Counted from the first letter of the stretch, positions 24,557 through 63,976 are shown. The stretch: DNA of 64,000 nt from Tethya wilhelma (GCA_964030475.1 CAXIPT010000001.1:26779873-26843872); one strand, 5' to 3'. Numbers and translations: made by a program. Notes: generated by a model from the sequence alone, not told the origin.

Positions 24557-25141
24557 AAGTAGTAAAAATTTCAAAAAATAACCAGTGTAAAAATGGGCAG
24601 TGCTGTAAAAAGTATTGGAACAAGGTATGTGCTCATGTCTTGGCCTGTAATCTAATCCTGCCTGCCTCAATCTATATACTTTATTCCATTGTTTAGCCCA
24701 GTGATAAAATGAGCAGATATTTGAACCATTAATGTGATATACCGTATAGCCGGAAATATTGACGGGAATTTTAATTTGACGGTTTGACGGTCAAAGTCCA
24801 AATCGTCAAATTTAAATCCGCCAATATTTTGGGAGCCGTATATGAATGTATTATGCGCACGTGCAAATCGTTAAATTTAAATTCGTCAATATTTTTATTT
24901 TACGTTCTGCGGAGCAAACCGTCAAATTTTTTGACCGTCAATATTTCCGGCTATACGGTAGTATGATACTGTTGCTGATAAGCATTCTTGAACTATTAAT
25001 TTTGCAACAATACTTGAGGTATCCGAAAATGAAAATGAAGTAGTCATGTGCCGAAATTGAGACATACCTTGTTCCAATACTTTTTATAGCACTGCCCATT
25101 TCTACGTATACACTGGTTATTATTTGAAATTGTTACTACTT
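24557..25141. mobile_element. Tc1-like MITE with ~78-bp inverted repeats
   Basis: Arms run from AAGTAGTAAAAATTTC through GGGCAGTGCTGTAAAAAGTA to GGAACAAGGTATG and are mirrored at the right end. CAGTGCTGTAAAAAGTATTGG resembles the typical terminus of Tc1-like transposons. The element carries a second, different MITE inside it. Confidence 0.8.
24742..24958. mobile_element. MITE, CCGTA-end family, copy 3 (nested)
   Basis: Ends CCGTATAGCCGGAAATATTG and CAATATTTCCGGCTATACGG are perfect inverted repeats over 20 bases, flanked by TA. It lies inside the Tc1-like element 24557-25141, so it inserted later. Confidence 0.9.
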
Positions 25142-25296
25142 AAATTGTTAATATAAGAGTAACTTGGAACATTAACTTATGCAAGCCACTGTATACATAA
25201 GCCAACAAACCCTAACCATGATATGAATTTTCAGAAACTTCCATGGTCAGAACTGTTGCTATTTTTATTCATTATAATGTTGCATGAACTTTACAG

Positions 25297-39129
<13,833 letters not shown>

Positions 39130-39986
39130 GTGGTTAATTATTATTTTCTTGTGTACCTCACTAATTTATGAGTGTTTAATTATAATTTTTATATTATTTA
39201 TAATAAAATTTTAGTGTGTATAATTATACCTCACTATTAATAATTTTTTTAATAATTAGTGTGTATAACTATCAGTATACTTTATGGAGTCACAATACAT
39301 TTCTCCTATATACCGTAAACGTGGAAATATTGGCGGTTGACGCAAAAACTGCCAAATTAAATGCGTGTAAACTGTTCTTTCGCTCTATTGCAATGTATTG
39401 TGCAAGGGAGGAAAACGCCCAATTTAAAACTGCCAATATTTTTGTGGGAAGCAGTCTGAGTAAGGCAAAAAATTATTTGAACTAAGAATATCTCTATCAT
39501 TTAACATATGCTTTCACCATGGTAACTCATGTGAATGATGCTCCGAACATCCTTAATGATTTGCCCTGGTTACCAGAGTCACGTGACCAATCTCATAATG
39601 AATATTCATATCTTCAACCAGGAAATGATCTGCGGTTACCATGGCAACCAAAATTTTTTCACTGAATCTTGTGTTATAGTACTATATATTTTTATTCGTT
39701 AATATATATCCAATATCATGTTGCCATGGAGAACTACAGCTTGAAGAAGTATAGGACATGTCAGTAAATTTGGGTGCATGTGCATTAAATGGAAATGCTA
39801 CATACATCTCTCCATGGCAACATGATATTCAATATATTAATGAATAAAAATATATAGCAATAATAATTATTAATTAATTATAATATTAATGTAGTACACT
39901 GATGAATAAATTTTAATTATAGTGTGTATAATATATACAAGAGATGAGAACTCAGTATGACAGTCATTATGATACAAGTGAGAACA
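39130..39986. other. Tail-to-tail spacer between fusion gene and KIF21
   Basis: It contains a partial CCGTA-family MITE (from 39312) and an inverted repeat with arms TCTCCATGGCAACATGATAT / its complement at about 39690-39860. No further gene was seen. Confidence 0.6.
39202..39207 (+). other. Candidate polyadenylation signal of the fusion gene
   Basis: AATAAA occurs 73 bases after the kinase stop codon, a reasonable distance for 3'-end formation. Confidence 0.5.
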
Positions 39987-54245
<14,259 letters not shown>

Positions 54246-54842
54246 GGCTGTAGTAGTTTACAAGTGAAGAATATTAGTCTCTTAGGAAAAAAAAACTCTG
54301 TTATCTTCGGGACATTTTCCTGTGGGATGTAAAAGAAAGAAGCATGTGAGGACATGACGCAACACATTGCTACACCAGTACAGATGTACAAAGGCCTTAG
54401 GACAAGAATAGGCAGTGTACAATATCTTTGTATGGACATAAGAATGCTGAACTATTATGACTTCAACACCCAGGAGAGATGCTTCAAACTGCACTGCATC
54501 TCCAAACATGTATACATGTTCTAGAAACACACACCCAAATATCAGTGAACGCAATGTCACAATAAATGTTAACAAATTAAGTCCATAATGACATAGCAGC
54601 ATTTAGGATGTTAATTTAGGACATGGATGATTAATTATAGGACCAAACAGGTCACATAACATACTAAAATACAGACTAATGTGATAGCAACTGCACTTGA
54701 ATAGGTATGTGCAAGTACCAAGCTATCACCTTACATAGAAATACCATATATACATGGTTGCTATCTTTTTGCATCTTCTCAATGAATGACAGATTTATTG
54801 TCACAAAATTCATGACTCATTAATAATTATCATCCATTAAAG

Positions 54843-54876
<34 letters not shown>

Positions 54877-55170
54877 CATCGCTACTACTTCATTGAGGTT
54901 AATTGCAAAGACGTAACAAAACTCAAGAGTTTGTGTAAACGGGCTACTCAACGTGGAAGTTCAAGTGTGGGAGTACACCAACTGTGGATACAAATCCCAG
55001 CATTTACTTACTATATATACCACACACACAGTATAGCTGGCATTGGGTTCTTCCACATGTGTGGTGTGTTGCTATGGAGTTGGCATCTTAGGTTACAGCC
55101 AATAACAGGTGCACTTAAGGAAGCCACAACAGAGCTATGGTATAATAATATTAGGATAGTTCCACCACTT
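54246..55170. other. Upstream region of KIF21
   Basis: Contains the presumptive KIF21 promoter/5' UTR on the minus strand, with no clear core promoter motif seen, and a (CA)n run at 54846-54875. A plus-strand open stretch from 54931 to the N shows no recognisable domain. Confidence 0.45.
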
Positions 55171-55171
55171 N

Positions 55172-55902
55172 ACTCACCACCCATACCCACTCAGATGCAA
55201 TCAGAACCAGATGCTTTTGGTGAACACATGACCCTACTAAACCAAGAGGATGATGCTGTTCCTCAACCTATTGCTCCACCTGCTCCGCAACCTTCTCGTT
55301 ATCCTCAACGTGACCGTCGCCCACCAGTTCATCTACACCCTATGGTCACACACTGAATTCGGGACAAATTCTCAGAAGGAGGGGGGCAATGTAATGCTGA
55401 TGTAAGAATTATAATGTAATGCTGATGTAAGAAATTACTAACTGTACTTGTAGTTAAAGTGATCTAATGACTTTGAGTAGGCCTTGATGTTAATACTGAA
55501 TACACTTTAATGTTGATACATGTCTTAGGTTTTTCCATGTTTGTACGTTGTAGCTAGATTTATTACCATCTATGGATGTTTTCTTGTGCACATGTGTATG
55601 TTAACACCTCTTGAGTTCTGTATAGGCTAGAGGATATGATATACTTTGTACTAGGGATATTAGACTTTTCATGTATTTTCATTATTACTATGATGTCGTA
55701 TTCCTAGAATTTCCTGTCTTAGTTTCCTTGTTCTATTTGTTGTTTTAATTAGTTCCTGCCTTTTATTGTAACATCCTCTATGTTTTTGTATATAAGTAGC
55801 TACATTTTTACTGTAAACAGTTAGACATGCTTCACTTTAATCGATCATCACTCTATAACTAAAAGGACTTTTACCCGTCTGCTAACATCTCGGCGCACTA
55901 CA
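55172..55902 (+). mobile_element. LTR retrotransposon 3' end: polyprotein tail and LTR
   Basis: From the N at 55171 an open frame encodes a Pro/Arg-rich polyprotein tail with SRYPQRDRRPP, stop at 55356. A polypurine tract AAGGAGGGGGG follows at 55377-55387, then a putative LTR from TGTAATGCTG (55390) to CTACA (55902). The LTR has a TATATAAG box near 55789 and begins with a partial tandem copy of TGTAATGCTGATGTAAG. The right border is supported because KIF21-like sequence resumes at 55903. The 5' LTR, gag, protease, reverse transcriptase and integrase are absent (beyond the N). The superfamily cannot be decided from the tail. Confidence 0.7.
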
Positions 55903-56031
55903 AGAGCAGCTAGGGAATTTGCAAAACACCTATCCCACAATCTCTCAGCAATTCATACGAGTATACAGCTAGTGACATAAAAGGTCATATCATAGGATAA
56001 TCATATTAATAACTTATTTTACATGTAACTA

Positions 56032-56152
56032 CCGTAGATCAGGAAATTTTCGTTGGTACATTTCCCCCCGAGTTTAATTTTCGTCAGAAAAGGTATATAT
56101 ATATAGTTGAAGAAATTTTTTATCAAGGAAAATTTAATTCCCGATCTACGAT
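56032..56152. mobile_element. MITE, CCGTA-end family, short copy
   Basis: Starts CCGTAGATCAGGAAATTTTC and ends AATTCCCGATCTACG with one end mutation. It lies within the KIF21 pseudogene sequence. Confidence 0.7.
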
Positions 56153-56303
56153 AAACAGTACAACTTGTGTATTATAATAATATTATTATATTATTATAAA
56201 GCTCAAGAATGCATACACAATTATGACTATATATGCAAATAATTATTATAACATAATTATCATTTATATTTTTATTGTTGTATATATAATTAGAGCCAAG
56301 AAT

Positions 56304-56567
56304 TTACTGGAGTTGTTCATGATTCCTCCTTTGAAGACACTGGCATGAGCATTTGCATTTTTTGCAACTGCAGTCACTTTTATCAATTTTTTCACCAATG
56401 TAAAAACAAGGGGCACAGCACATTAAACAGGGTAGACAGCATATGACCAAAGCAAAAGCTACAAAAATGAGGTTTTTGTTTCTCTCAAGGCAATCAGCAT
56501 AATCTGCCATGCATTGATAACAGCATCCATCTCTACCACACATTCTGTAGTATGACAATGCACACAA
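56304..56567 (-). CDS. Small cysteine-rich membrane protein (hypothetical)
   Basis: 87 codons with 18 cysteines. Residues ~1-25 are hydrophilic with CGRDGCCYQC, ~30-55 form a hydrophobic segment NLIFVAFALVICCLPCLMCC, and the C-terminus has a metallothionein-like CSCKKCKCSCQC cluster. A splice acceptor (CTACAG) lies just before the second in-frame ATG at residue 9, so the N-terminus may instead come from an upstream exon. Stop codon is clean. I do not recognise the family; cysteine-rich single-pass proteins such as PLAC8- or CYSTM-like proteins are loose analogies. It sits between decayed KIF21 fragments, so it could be a host gene or a passenger of the rearrangement. Confidence 0.4.
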   Translation of the reverse strand: MCALSYYRMCGRDGCCYQCMADYADCLERNKNLIFVAFALVICCLPCLMCCAPCFYIGEKIDKSDCSCKKCKCSCQCLQRRNHEQLQ

Positions 56568-57421
56568 TATAATAATATATATGCAGTATTAGTAAAATTA
56601 TGCATGCATGCTCAATATATATGAATATATAACTATAGTATAATATATATAATATTTTCAATATTAATACTGTATTTGATTACTTTTAATTTTCGTCAAT
56701 ACAGTTACTCACTTTACAACATATAAGTTAGACTCCAATGTCATACAGTCTATATAGCTGTCGATCAGTGAGTTCACTATATGACAACCAATTGCTGTGT
56801 AGCTAGCCTAGAACTATAAGTATGCACAGTTGACCGTGAATACCATAGAATTTAAATTGCATGTTTTAAAAGTGCATGCACTATAATTAGTAAAAAATAA
56901 AATTAGTATGGGCTATATATAGATAGTCACAAAATCAGCATTATACTGATTGTTGACAACTATACAATAATAAATCATACATCGATTGTTCCCATTGTTC
57001 CTACAATACAGTACTACAGCCCTTATTTTTCACTGTAATTATATGACATTGTAAAGCTAACAATTTTTGGACATACCATGACACAGCACTGACAGCAGTA
57101 ACAATTGCTTTGCTAGTACATGTGCACAATTATAGTAAAAGACACGTATCTTGAGGAGTCCGTCCCTGGATCCATGCAGTGGCTATGATGTTCTTCATGA
57201 AAGCCAGAGCACTCACAGCTTTTAATAGTATACATGTATAGGTATACTACTACTGTTCTACATGGTTTAGATTTAATTATGTACATACAATAATAATTAT
57301 TATAATTAATTAACTGAATGTGCACAAGATAAGAACTCAGTACTATATGACAGTCACTAGTTAAATGATACAAGTGAGAACATCAGTTATCTTGGGGACA
57401 AGGTCTCCAAACCCGTATAGT

Positions 57422-57422
57422 N
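57422..57422. other. Single N, probable join
   Basis: KIF21 terminal-exon sequence stops at the N and PI3K coding sequence starts 22 bases later, an abrupt content change. Confidence 0.75.
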
Positions 57423-57443
57423 AATGTATTCAATGGTTCTTAC

Positions 57444-59515
57444 CTGAACCTCCATATCAGCTCCTTCTCCTGCTCATAGAGAGGGTGCAATGGGTCCCTC
57501 TGTACAATGTCCTTGAGCTCTTGCTCATAGTGCTTGGGAATAGTTGGTGGTGTGTACTGAATGGGAAGGAAAAAGTACATACAGTCAAGGTACACCTATA
57601 GATGCGTAAAATGTACTAACAGGTAGCCCAGCTACACAAGCATGCAAGAAGTTTATGCATACAAAAAACAGAGCCACAAATGTAATAACAATACCACTAC
57701 TACTTCATTCCCCATACAAATCGCAATGGATGGAGTTGAGACCACACTGTCTTACCATAGCCTATTCCCAGGCTCAAATACCATGATTGACTTTTACAAT
57801 AGCAATCTCTTTACCATTAAATTTTCTCACTGAATGCTTGTTTGGCAAAGACTGCCAATGTCAACCATTGACCAGTAGCAACACACAGAGGGCCTGGGAA
57901 CAAAGCTAACCACTACTTACATCTTTCAATTCTCTTGAAGCAACAGCTAAGATGACATCGAGAGAAGGATAGACCACTGGTAGAGCTGCATAGTCCTTGT
58001 ACTTGATCATGACAGAGGGGGAGTCTTGGACATTGGGGTTTAACATCACAGTGCCTACAGGAGAGAAGACCAACAGCCACACACAAGCTGATATGGTACA
58101 GGGTCATCAATACTACAATATCTCTCTATGCAACCAAAAATTTTGTGCAAAATTAGACGTACTGTGCATGTAAATTTGATTATGTAAGTGATGGGAAATT
58201 TCTAGCTGAAGGAGAAGCAAAATATATTGTGAGTTTTCTTTGTCTGTCACTCTTCTTACAAGATTATCATGATAATATGGGTTGGGTGAAACCTTTGACC
58301 TCATTTGGCTTTCTATGAAAAGTTTGCCATTGAGCTAACATTTACTAACCAATGGGATTGAGTAGATCTTCCAGAGGCTCTTCAGGACTGACCAGCCAAC
58401 AGGGCAGGGTGACAGTGCCGGTGCGAAGCTGATCACGATAGTCAAAGAGAGGCTGGTTGACCCAAGCCAGGGGAACTTTTTCCTGTGAAGGAAAACACAA
58501 TAATGAATACAGATGTAAATATTGGGCCAGTCTATACCAAGAGTCTAGATAAGCAACTCTTGTCTATAGTGATCTATGAATGCTTTAAAAATAGTGAGAG
58601 GTGAACATAATAATCTCTACCTCTTTCTTGCCCTTTGATTTCTTCTTGCCACTGTAGATGGCATAGATGCCCAGGCACAGCCTGGCTCCACGTGGTAGGT
58701 CCCTCACATCAATGTCAAACTCTATGTTCTCATTCCAGTGCCAGATGGCTGTCTCAGACGCCTGGGAGCGACCCCGTGTGTTGCCGTTCTGACACAGTTG
58801 TTCATCTCCGTGAAAGAGACCGGCATACACCTGGATCTGTGGGGGTGGAGTGTAATCATGACATCACATGTCATTGATCTGAATATCACTGGCTACAATG
58901 AGGCACATCAGCAAGTCTGGTGGGTGGGGTCACCACCATTCCATGGCTTACCCCACTTTCCTTAAACCGATTCAATTTACTCTAGATTGAAACTAACACC
59001 TCTTCTAGGAGGTAATGTAGTAATTAGTCAAATATTATGGAGGAATCCTCCAATAATGAGTTCATAATGATTCAATACTCATGAGGATATAGCTGACCAT
59101 CACACATTACACAATGTCTGTCTGGTGCATGACCATCTTGTGGGACCAACATACCAAGGCATCCTCCTTTTTCACATTGAGGTTGCCAGCACTGACAACC
59201 TTGAGTTGGTAGTGCCCCTCAGCATCCCACAGTACAGCAACATCTGAACACAATAGAGAACACATCAATGCCAAGAAAGAACTACAAGGCACACAGACAT
59301 GACAGTTGAATCTCTGCCATTCTAATGGTGCTGAGTATGCATCATACACAGTACATAATACAACTCTTTTACACTGAATCAATGCTAGCTTCATGTTTCT
59401 CTTTGTGTTCACACACCTTTTGGCTTGCTTCTCTCTTTCTTTGGTAAAGAAGGCATCAGAAACTCTTCCAATGGGTAGTCCACATTGACTGTGGATTTAG
59501 GGACAAGGGAAAGAA
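57444..59515 (-). CDS. Class I PI3-kinase p110 fragment (C2 to helical domain)
   Basis: Exons on the minus strand: up to 59505-59417, 59243-59155, 58836-58621, 58482-58350, 58054-57921 and 57556-57444, all with GT-AG borders and compatible phases. The peptide contains the class I C2 core: LFHGDEQLCQNGNTRGRSQ, WHWNENIEFDIDVRDLPRGA, RLCLGIYAIY, then VPLAWVNQPLFDYRDQL and LEDLLNPIG, and reaches the start of the helical domain with RDPLHPLYEQEKELIWRF. These are hallmarks of p110 catalytic subunits (phosphatidylinositol 4,5-bisphosphate 3-kinase). Ras-binding and adaptor-binding domains should lie upstream, and helical plus kinase domains downstream, but both sides end at single Ns (59516 and 57422). 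The fragment is therefore either misplaced by assembly or a gene remnant. Isoform cannot be assigned. Confidence 0.9.
57762..57906. mobile_element. ~145-bp TAGCCT-end MITE
   Basis: Ends TAGCCTATTCCCAGGCTC and GGCCTGGGAACAAAGCTA are inverted repeats and resemble the ends of 27782-28423. Intronic in the PI3K fragment. Confidence 0.7.
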
Positions 59516-59800
59516 NAGCCTCATCTTAAGATCCTTTGTCAGTGACTTCTAGATACATGTCTGTCACATTATCACTTGCTCTTGAGTACCATATATTCAT
59601 GCATAACAATGACCACATATCGATCTATTAGCAGCACTTGTTGCATGTAATCTGTAGAAAGATGTACCATGTAGTCATCATGAGAGTCACGTGAAAGAGA
59701 GATGATTGACGTAGCTAGAGAATGACAGGTACAACTAAGAGTACTCTTGGCTTCCTCAATGAGCTCGTTCACTTATACTTATTCAACAAAGTAGCAGGTT
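59516..59800. other. N and spacer downstream of the NLR
   Basis: After the N the sequence belongs to the 3' side of the NLR gene. A short minus-strand frame (59572-59772) has no recognisable domain and is not annotated as a gene. Confidence 0.4.
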
Positions 59801-62800
59801 CTACTGGATACTGCACTTAGTAGTAATTTTTGAAGTAGTACTATTTTCTGTCCTAGAATTGTCAACACTTTGTGAAACCGCCAACTTTGACATCGAATCT
59901 CTTTTAAATAATCTGTAGCCGTAATTCCAAGTTATGGTGAATTTAGTGAGTGTCTTATTGATGGAGAGTGGCCCTTTGAGGGCTTTGATCAGATTTTCAA
60001 TTGAATTTTGTTTATTGAATCTAGAATTGCTAGCAAAATACGATGGAATGACAAAAATCTCCAAAATCAGTAGAGTAGTGTTTTCGGCAAGTAAGTTTTG
60101 AAGGCAGCCCAAATAATCACTGTGAAACATTACATGTAGCTCTTGAATATTTGTATTGTTGTTCATAACACCTGACTCAAAGATGGCTCTATGACAATCA
60201 CAATCAGCATAGCTGCAAGATGGAATGACTTCAGTTCCTTGGGGGGTAATGGAAAAAATTGACAACTTTGAAATATTTTCCACTAACTGAATTATTTGGG
60301 GGAGCAATCCCATAGTTGATTCAGCTGAATGTGGTCTTGTTATTTTAACCACAACATTTTGAAGTTTAGATAGATTCTCAAGAAACTCCAGTAAAACGTG
60401 ATAGTTGGAACCGTGATACTCAATGTTCATCTCCTTAAATTGAGTGATATGATGAGTGCATGAACTGTATGCATCTCCTATAAGCTTGAGACTCACTTCA
60501 TTACAGTCGACTAGCTTAAAAGTATCCCATGAATAGCTATCTTCACTGAAAATTAAATCAACAACTGCTAAAAGGACATCAGAATCATAGATATCCTTAT
60601 CATGTATCTCAATAACTCTTGTTTGATGTGAATTGAATCTACAAGTTTTATATACTATATAAACTGGAATTTAATGGAAAGGCTATCCATCTCTACAGGA
60701 ATGATTGCCTGAAGCAATTGGCTCATAATTTTTTTATTATGCAGTACACGTTCTGAATCAGTAGTATCAGAATGTAGGTGCAAGTTACAATTGACTGTTA
60801 CTGTGACACTAGCATTTAGGGGCCCACACATATCTTCTAGTATGTGATATAGTGGTATAAATTCCGCACCATTGTAGGTAATATCTATTTCATTGACACT
60901 CATTATAGCATTATGAGATCTACTTTTTATTTCATTGAGGCATTGGGTGGAGAGCTCTTTGCAATTTAAACGAAGAAGATTCCAATGGTAGCCACTTTGG
61001 AGGAAGAAATGTAGTACCGCTGAGAGCTGGAGGTCAGTGAGGTGAGTGGACGAGATGGAGAGAGTCCTTGTAGGTTTGTTGGTCCCTCCAGAGTCTTGAG
61101 TGTAAACTACGGAGAGAAATGAAAGCCTTGAGAGATTAGGATTACTAGTTAGGGACAGCAGTGTTTTAATTGATTCAGGATTATCAAAGCCGATGGTTAC
61201 ATGGAGCTTAATGTCAGAAAAGTTTGGTGGTACTTTTCCAATAAAATAATCTGTAAGCTCAACAAAGTTTTCACCGTGAAATTTAATATCAACTTCTCGG
61301 GCACAAACATCATAACACACCTCACGAAACTTTCTTAAATGTCGTTCTTTACATATCATTTTCAACACATCCCAATGAGTCTTACTTTGAGCCATAAATG
61401 AGAAAACTACTAATAATTCAAATTCACTTAAGCGTAGGTAGGACAATTCAATCGCATGTTGATTCTCCTTTATTGAGTTTGCTAAACACACTGAGGATGT
61501 GCTACAACCTGATTCATAAGCAAAGTGGCATAACAGTAGAAAAGTGTAGTTTGGAGGACAAGTTGATAGAGCTGATCTGTCATGTTTAATCACCTCATCT
61601 AGTTTAGGAAAATCATGTTTTGCTATCCCAGCGACAAAAAGCAACATCATTCTAAGTCTGTCATTCCTGAGATTATGTCTAAGCAAGTGAAACAATTCAG
61701 TAGGGGAAAGGTTAGCAACTGCCCACCTGGCAGCAAGGAACTCTTGAATCGTGAGGTGGAGAAAGTTACAAGTCACTTCTGTTCCTCCAGTGCTACTGTA
61801 GCTTTTAGCCACAGTCATTAAATCTAATGTGTGTCTTTCAATGTCTTGGTCACCAATGTCTGGAAATGATTCCATTATATCTTCTTCATGAAATACTAGC
61901 TGGTCTTTCATCAGACTATCATAGGCTAGTCTACACAAAGCAAGAAATTGGGGCTGAATTTCTTCTCGGAGACTATTTAAGGTTCTAATTCTTCTGGCTT
62001 CAGTTTTTCCCAAAATATTTCGCACATGACGCTTAATAGCGTGCAAACAAAAGATGCTATACAACTCAGTAAGAGTCTTGGGGAGGACAAATTTCTCTCG
62101 ATCAGATTGTTGCAGCTGGTACACAAAAAGCATGATTGCACAATTAAGAGGGATATAGCAGAGAGACATGATGTCCAGGCGTTCGTGGAGTTGAGTACAA
62201 AGCTCTTCAGCTTTCTCCGGATTATCTTCTATTGTCTTTGTAATACATTCTTTAATCATTTCTTCTGTAAATCCTAGCACCTCAATGTGACGATTAATGG
62301 AAGCTAATTCTTGTAACTCAACTGATGCATATGGTTGTGACGTTACAACCACAGAGCATTTATTTAGTACCTTTCCTTCAATAATATTCATAAATAATGA
62401 CCCCTGTGACCTCTCTGTTGTATTCAGTTCGTCAAAACCATCAAATATCAGCAGGATATGCTTTCCACTTGTCTTTCGGACATGCTTTACCACTGATTCC
62501 TGTATATTAGGATCATCATGATAGAAAAAATCATCAATAGAATTCGCCTGAGACACAGTTTTATTTCGTAAATGAAGCAAGACTACCAGATCATATTCCT
62601 GAAGAAGCATACCACTTGCCCAGTCTCGGCTAAACTTACGACTAAGAATAGTTTTTCCAACTCCTGGTGCTCCATCTATTAGAACACGAAGTGGTACCTC
62701 TAAGTCTTTACCTGCTACACAATGATGTGGTTTTAAAACCATTTCAACTGGAGTGTCTTGTTTTTCATAATTTCTACCTGCTAATATCTTATCCACATTT

Positions 62801-63634
62801 CCACGCACATAATCTCTTTGTACCTTAACAACAGTGTCATATCTGTTAGCATACACTTCACGTTCGCGAGGTACCAGAGCTAGTCGTATGAACTGACCTC
62901 CCAGATAGGGGGGCCATGTGCAGTCTGCAGCTGAGCTAGGAAGCACTGGTTCAGTCAGGTACTTCTTTCGTAAGTGTTCACTGTACCTTACAAAACACTC
63001 TGGGAGCTTTGGTCTGGGTGAAACAATAGGACCAGGCTTACCTGTAAATTAAAAACAATTTTGAATGATCTGCATGCATATCATATCATATCATAATTCT
63101 TGCTACAACGTACCCAAAAAGCTAACTAAAAGTTAATGTTACTAGCACTGAGCTGGGACTTTGATAATTATCACATTCCATGGACGTGACCATACACGAA
63201 AAAGTATTGAATAGCTCACCAACTCCCGTGTACTAAAAATGCCAGCTCAGCGTGGGACACATGTCTCTTGTACTGGTATACCTCTGACCTCTGGGTCTCA
63301 TGTATATGATCAATGGTAAAAATAACTTAATTAATAATTAACATACCATGATAATGAATTTGCTTAATTTCATTTTCTTCATCATGTGCGCCGACTGTAT
63401 GAAGAGCCTTTAAAAAGACTTTTAGACTTACACCAGTAGAGCAGTGTTCTCTCCACCACCTCAACACTTGCAAAAAGCACCGTTGATCAGGGTTAGCCGA
63501 AGCCTGATGATTACTTTGGCAGGTGGTCTCCAGCACATTGTCAGGCACACCCAGTTCGCGACCAATTTCCTTCCACTTGTCAGCCATAGAAAACTTGCAA
63601 TTTTCTGAAGCAAAGTGTGACATCACATCTGGAG
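59801..63634 (-). CDS. NLR-type receptor: Death domain - NACHT - repeat region (frameshifted)
   Basis: Exon 63634-63347 encodes a Death-fold domain (ADKWKEIGRELGVPDNVLET, VLRWWREH, SLKVFLKALHTVG). It joins in phase to a long exon from 63041. That exon carries a linker (RDYVRGNVDKILAGRNY) and a NACHT domain with Walker A GAPGVGKT, Walker B ILLIFDGFDEL and a VVVTSQP sensor-like segment. Winged-helix-type sequence (NFLHLTIQEFLAARW) and C-terminal Leu-rich repeats (THLTDLQLSAVLHFFLQSGY) follow. The frame stops at 60655, but a frame offset by one base continues homologous repeat sequence to a stop at 59801, so one base is missing or extra near 60655-60668. Either the gene is a pseudogene, the assembly has an indel, or the protein is truncated after the first repeats. 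The gene continues 5' beyond the Death exon, since that exon begins at an acceptor. NLRs sense microbial or stress cues through oligomerisation; here that is inferred. Confidence 0.85.
63140..63295. mobile_element. Palindromic MITE (CAGAGGAGGTACGACAGCC family), diverged copy
   Basis: Inner repeats ACTGAGCTGG and CCAGCTCAGCGTGGGACACA and a right-end TATACCTCTG remain. In the NLR intron between the Death and NACHT exons. Confidence 0.55.
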
Positions 63635-63897
63635 CTGTATAATAGTGAGGTCATCATAATAAAAAACAAATCCCCAAGCTTGATGGACAAGTGTATATGA
63701 ACTCCCTTAGACTATTGACAGCAATCAGAGCAACATCATACTATAAGTAGAATACACAAAATGTTATATATCATGGTGGTTTTCAATACAACGAAAAAAA
63801 TTAATAAACATACTTGATAAGATAATAGATTTTTTTCTAAAGAGAAAAATAATGCACTCCTGATTTGAAATTTTAATGTGCTGTGTTCATGCTGTTA

Positions 63898-63927
63898 CAC
63901 ACACACATATGCACACACACACACACA

Positions 63928-63962
<35 letters not shown>
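63898..63962. repeat. (CA)n microsatellite
   Basis: CA run with minor interruptions, near the end of the window. Confidence 0.9.
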
Positions 63963-63976
63963 CAACCACCTATCTT

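Larger units (their letters stand above)
19755..25296. other. Gene-poor, MITE-rich region
   Basis: Apart from the listed elements (20168-20525, 20918-21133, 24557-25141) I could not support any gene. Short ATG-started frames occur near 21780 and 21950 on the minus strand (MAYSCLKLNSLLLQK; MVAKKRQVFALVEFVLTK) but no continuing exon was found. Upstream exons of the helicase-kinase gene may hide here. Confidence 0.45.
55903..57421 (-). pseudogene. Decayed copies of KIF21 3' end
   Basis: 55903-56030 matches the exon/intron around 42180-42340 (AGCTAGGGAATT, CTCTCAGCA, GTCATA(C/T)CATAGGATA). 57150-57220 matches the WD40 exon at 42728-42790 (TCTGGATCC / TCCCTGGATCC, AGCCAGAGCACTCACAGC) with frame-disrupting changes. 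57310-57421 matches 39905-40024 including the terminal KIF21 exon (CTATACGGGTTTGGAGACC). Order differs from the intact gene, so rearrangement or repeated partial duplication has occurred. Confidence 0.75.

Noticed and set aside
54931..55356. Single 141-codon frame crossing the N at 55171
   Set aside because: Only the part after the N looks like retrotransposon polyprotein; the part before it is unrelated, so the joined frame is not a gene.
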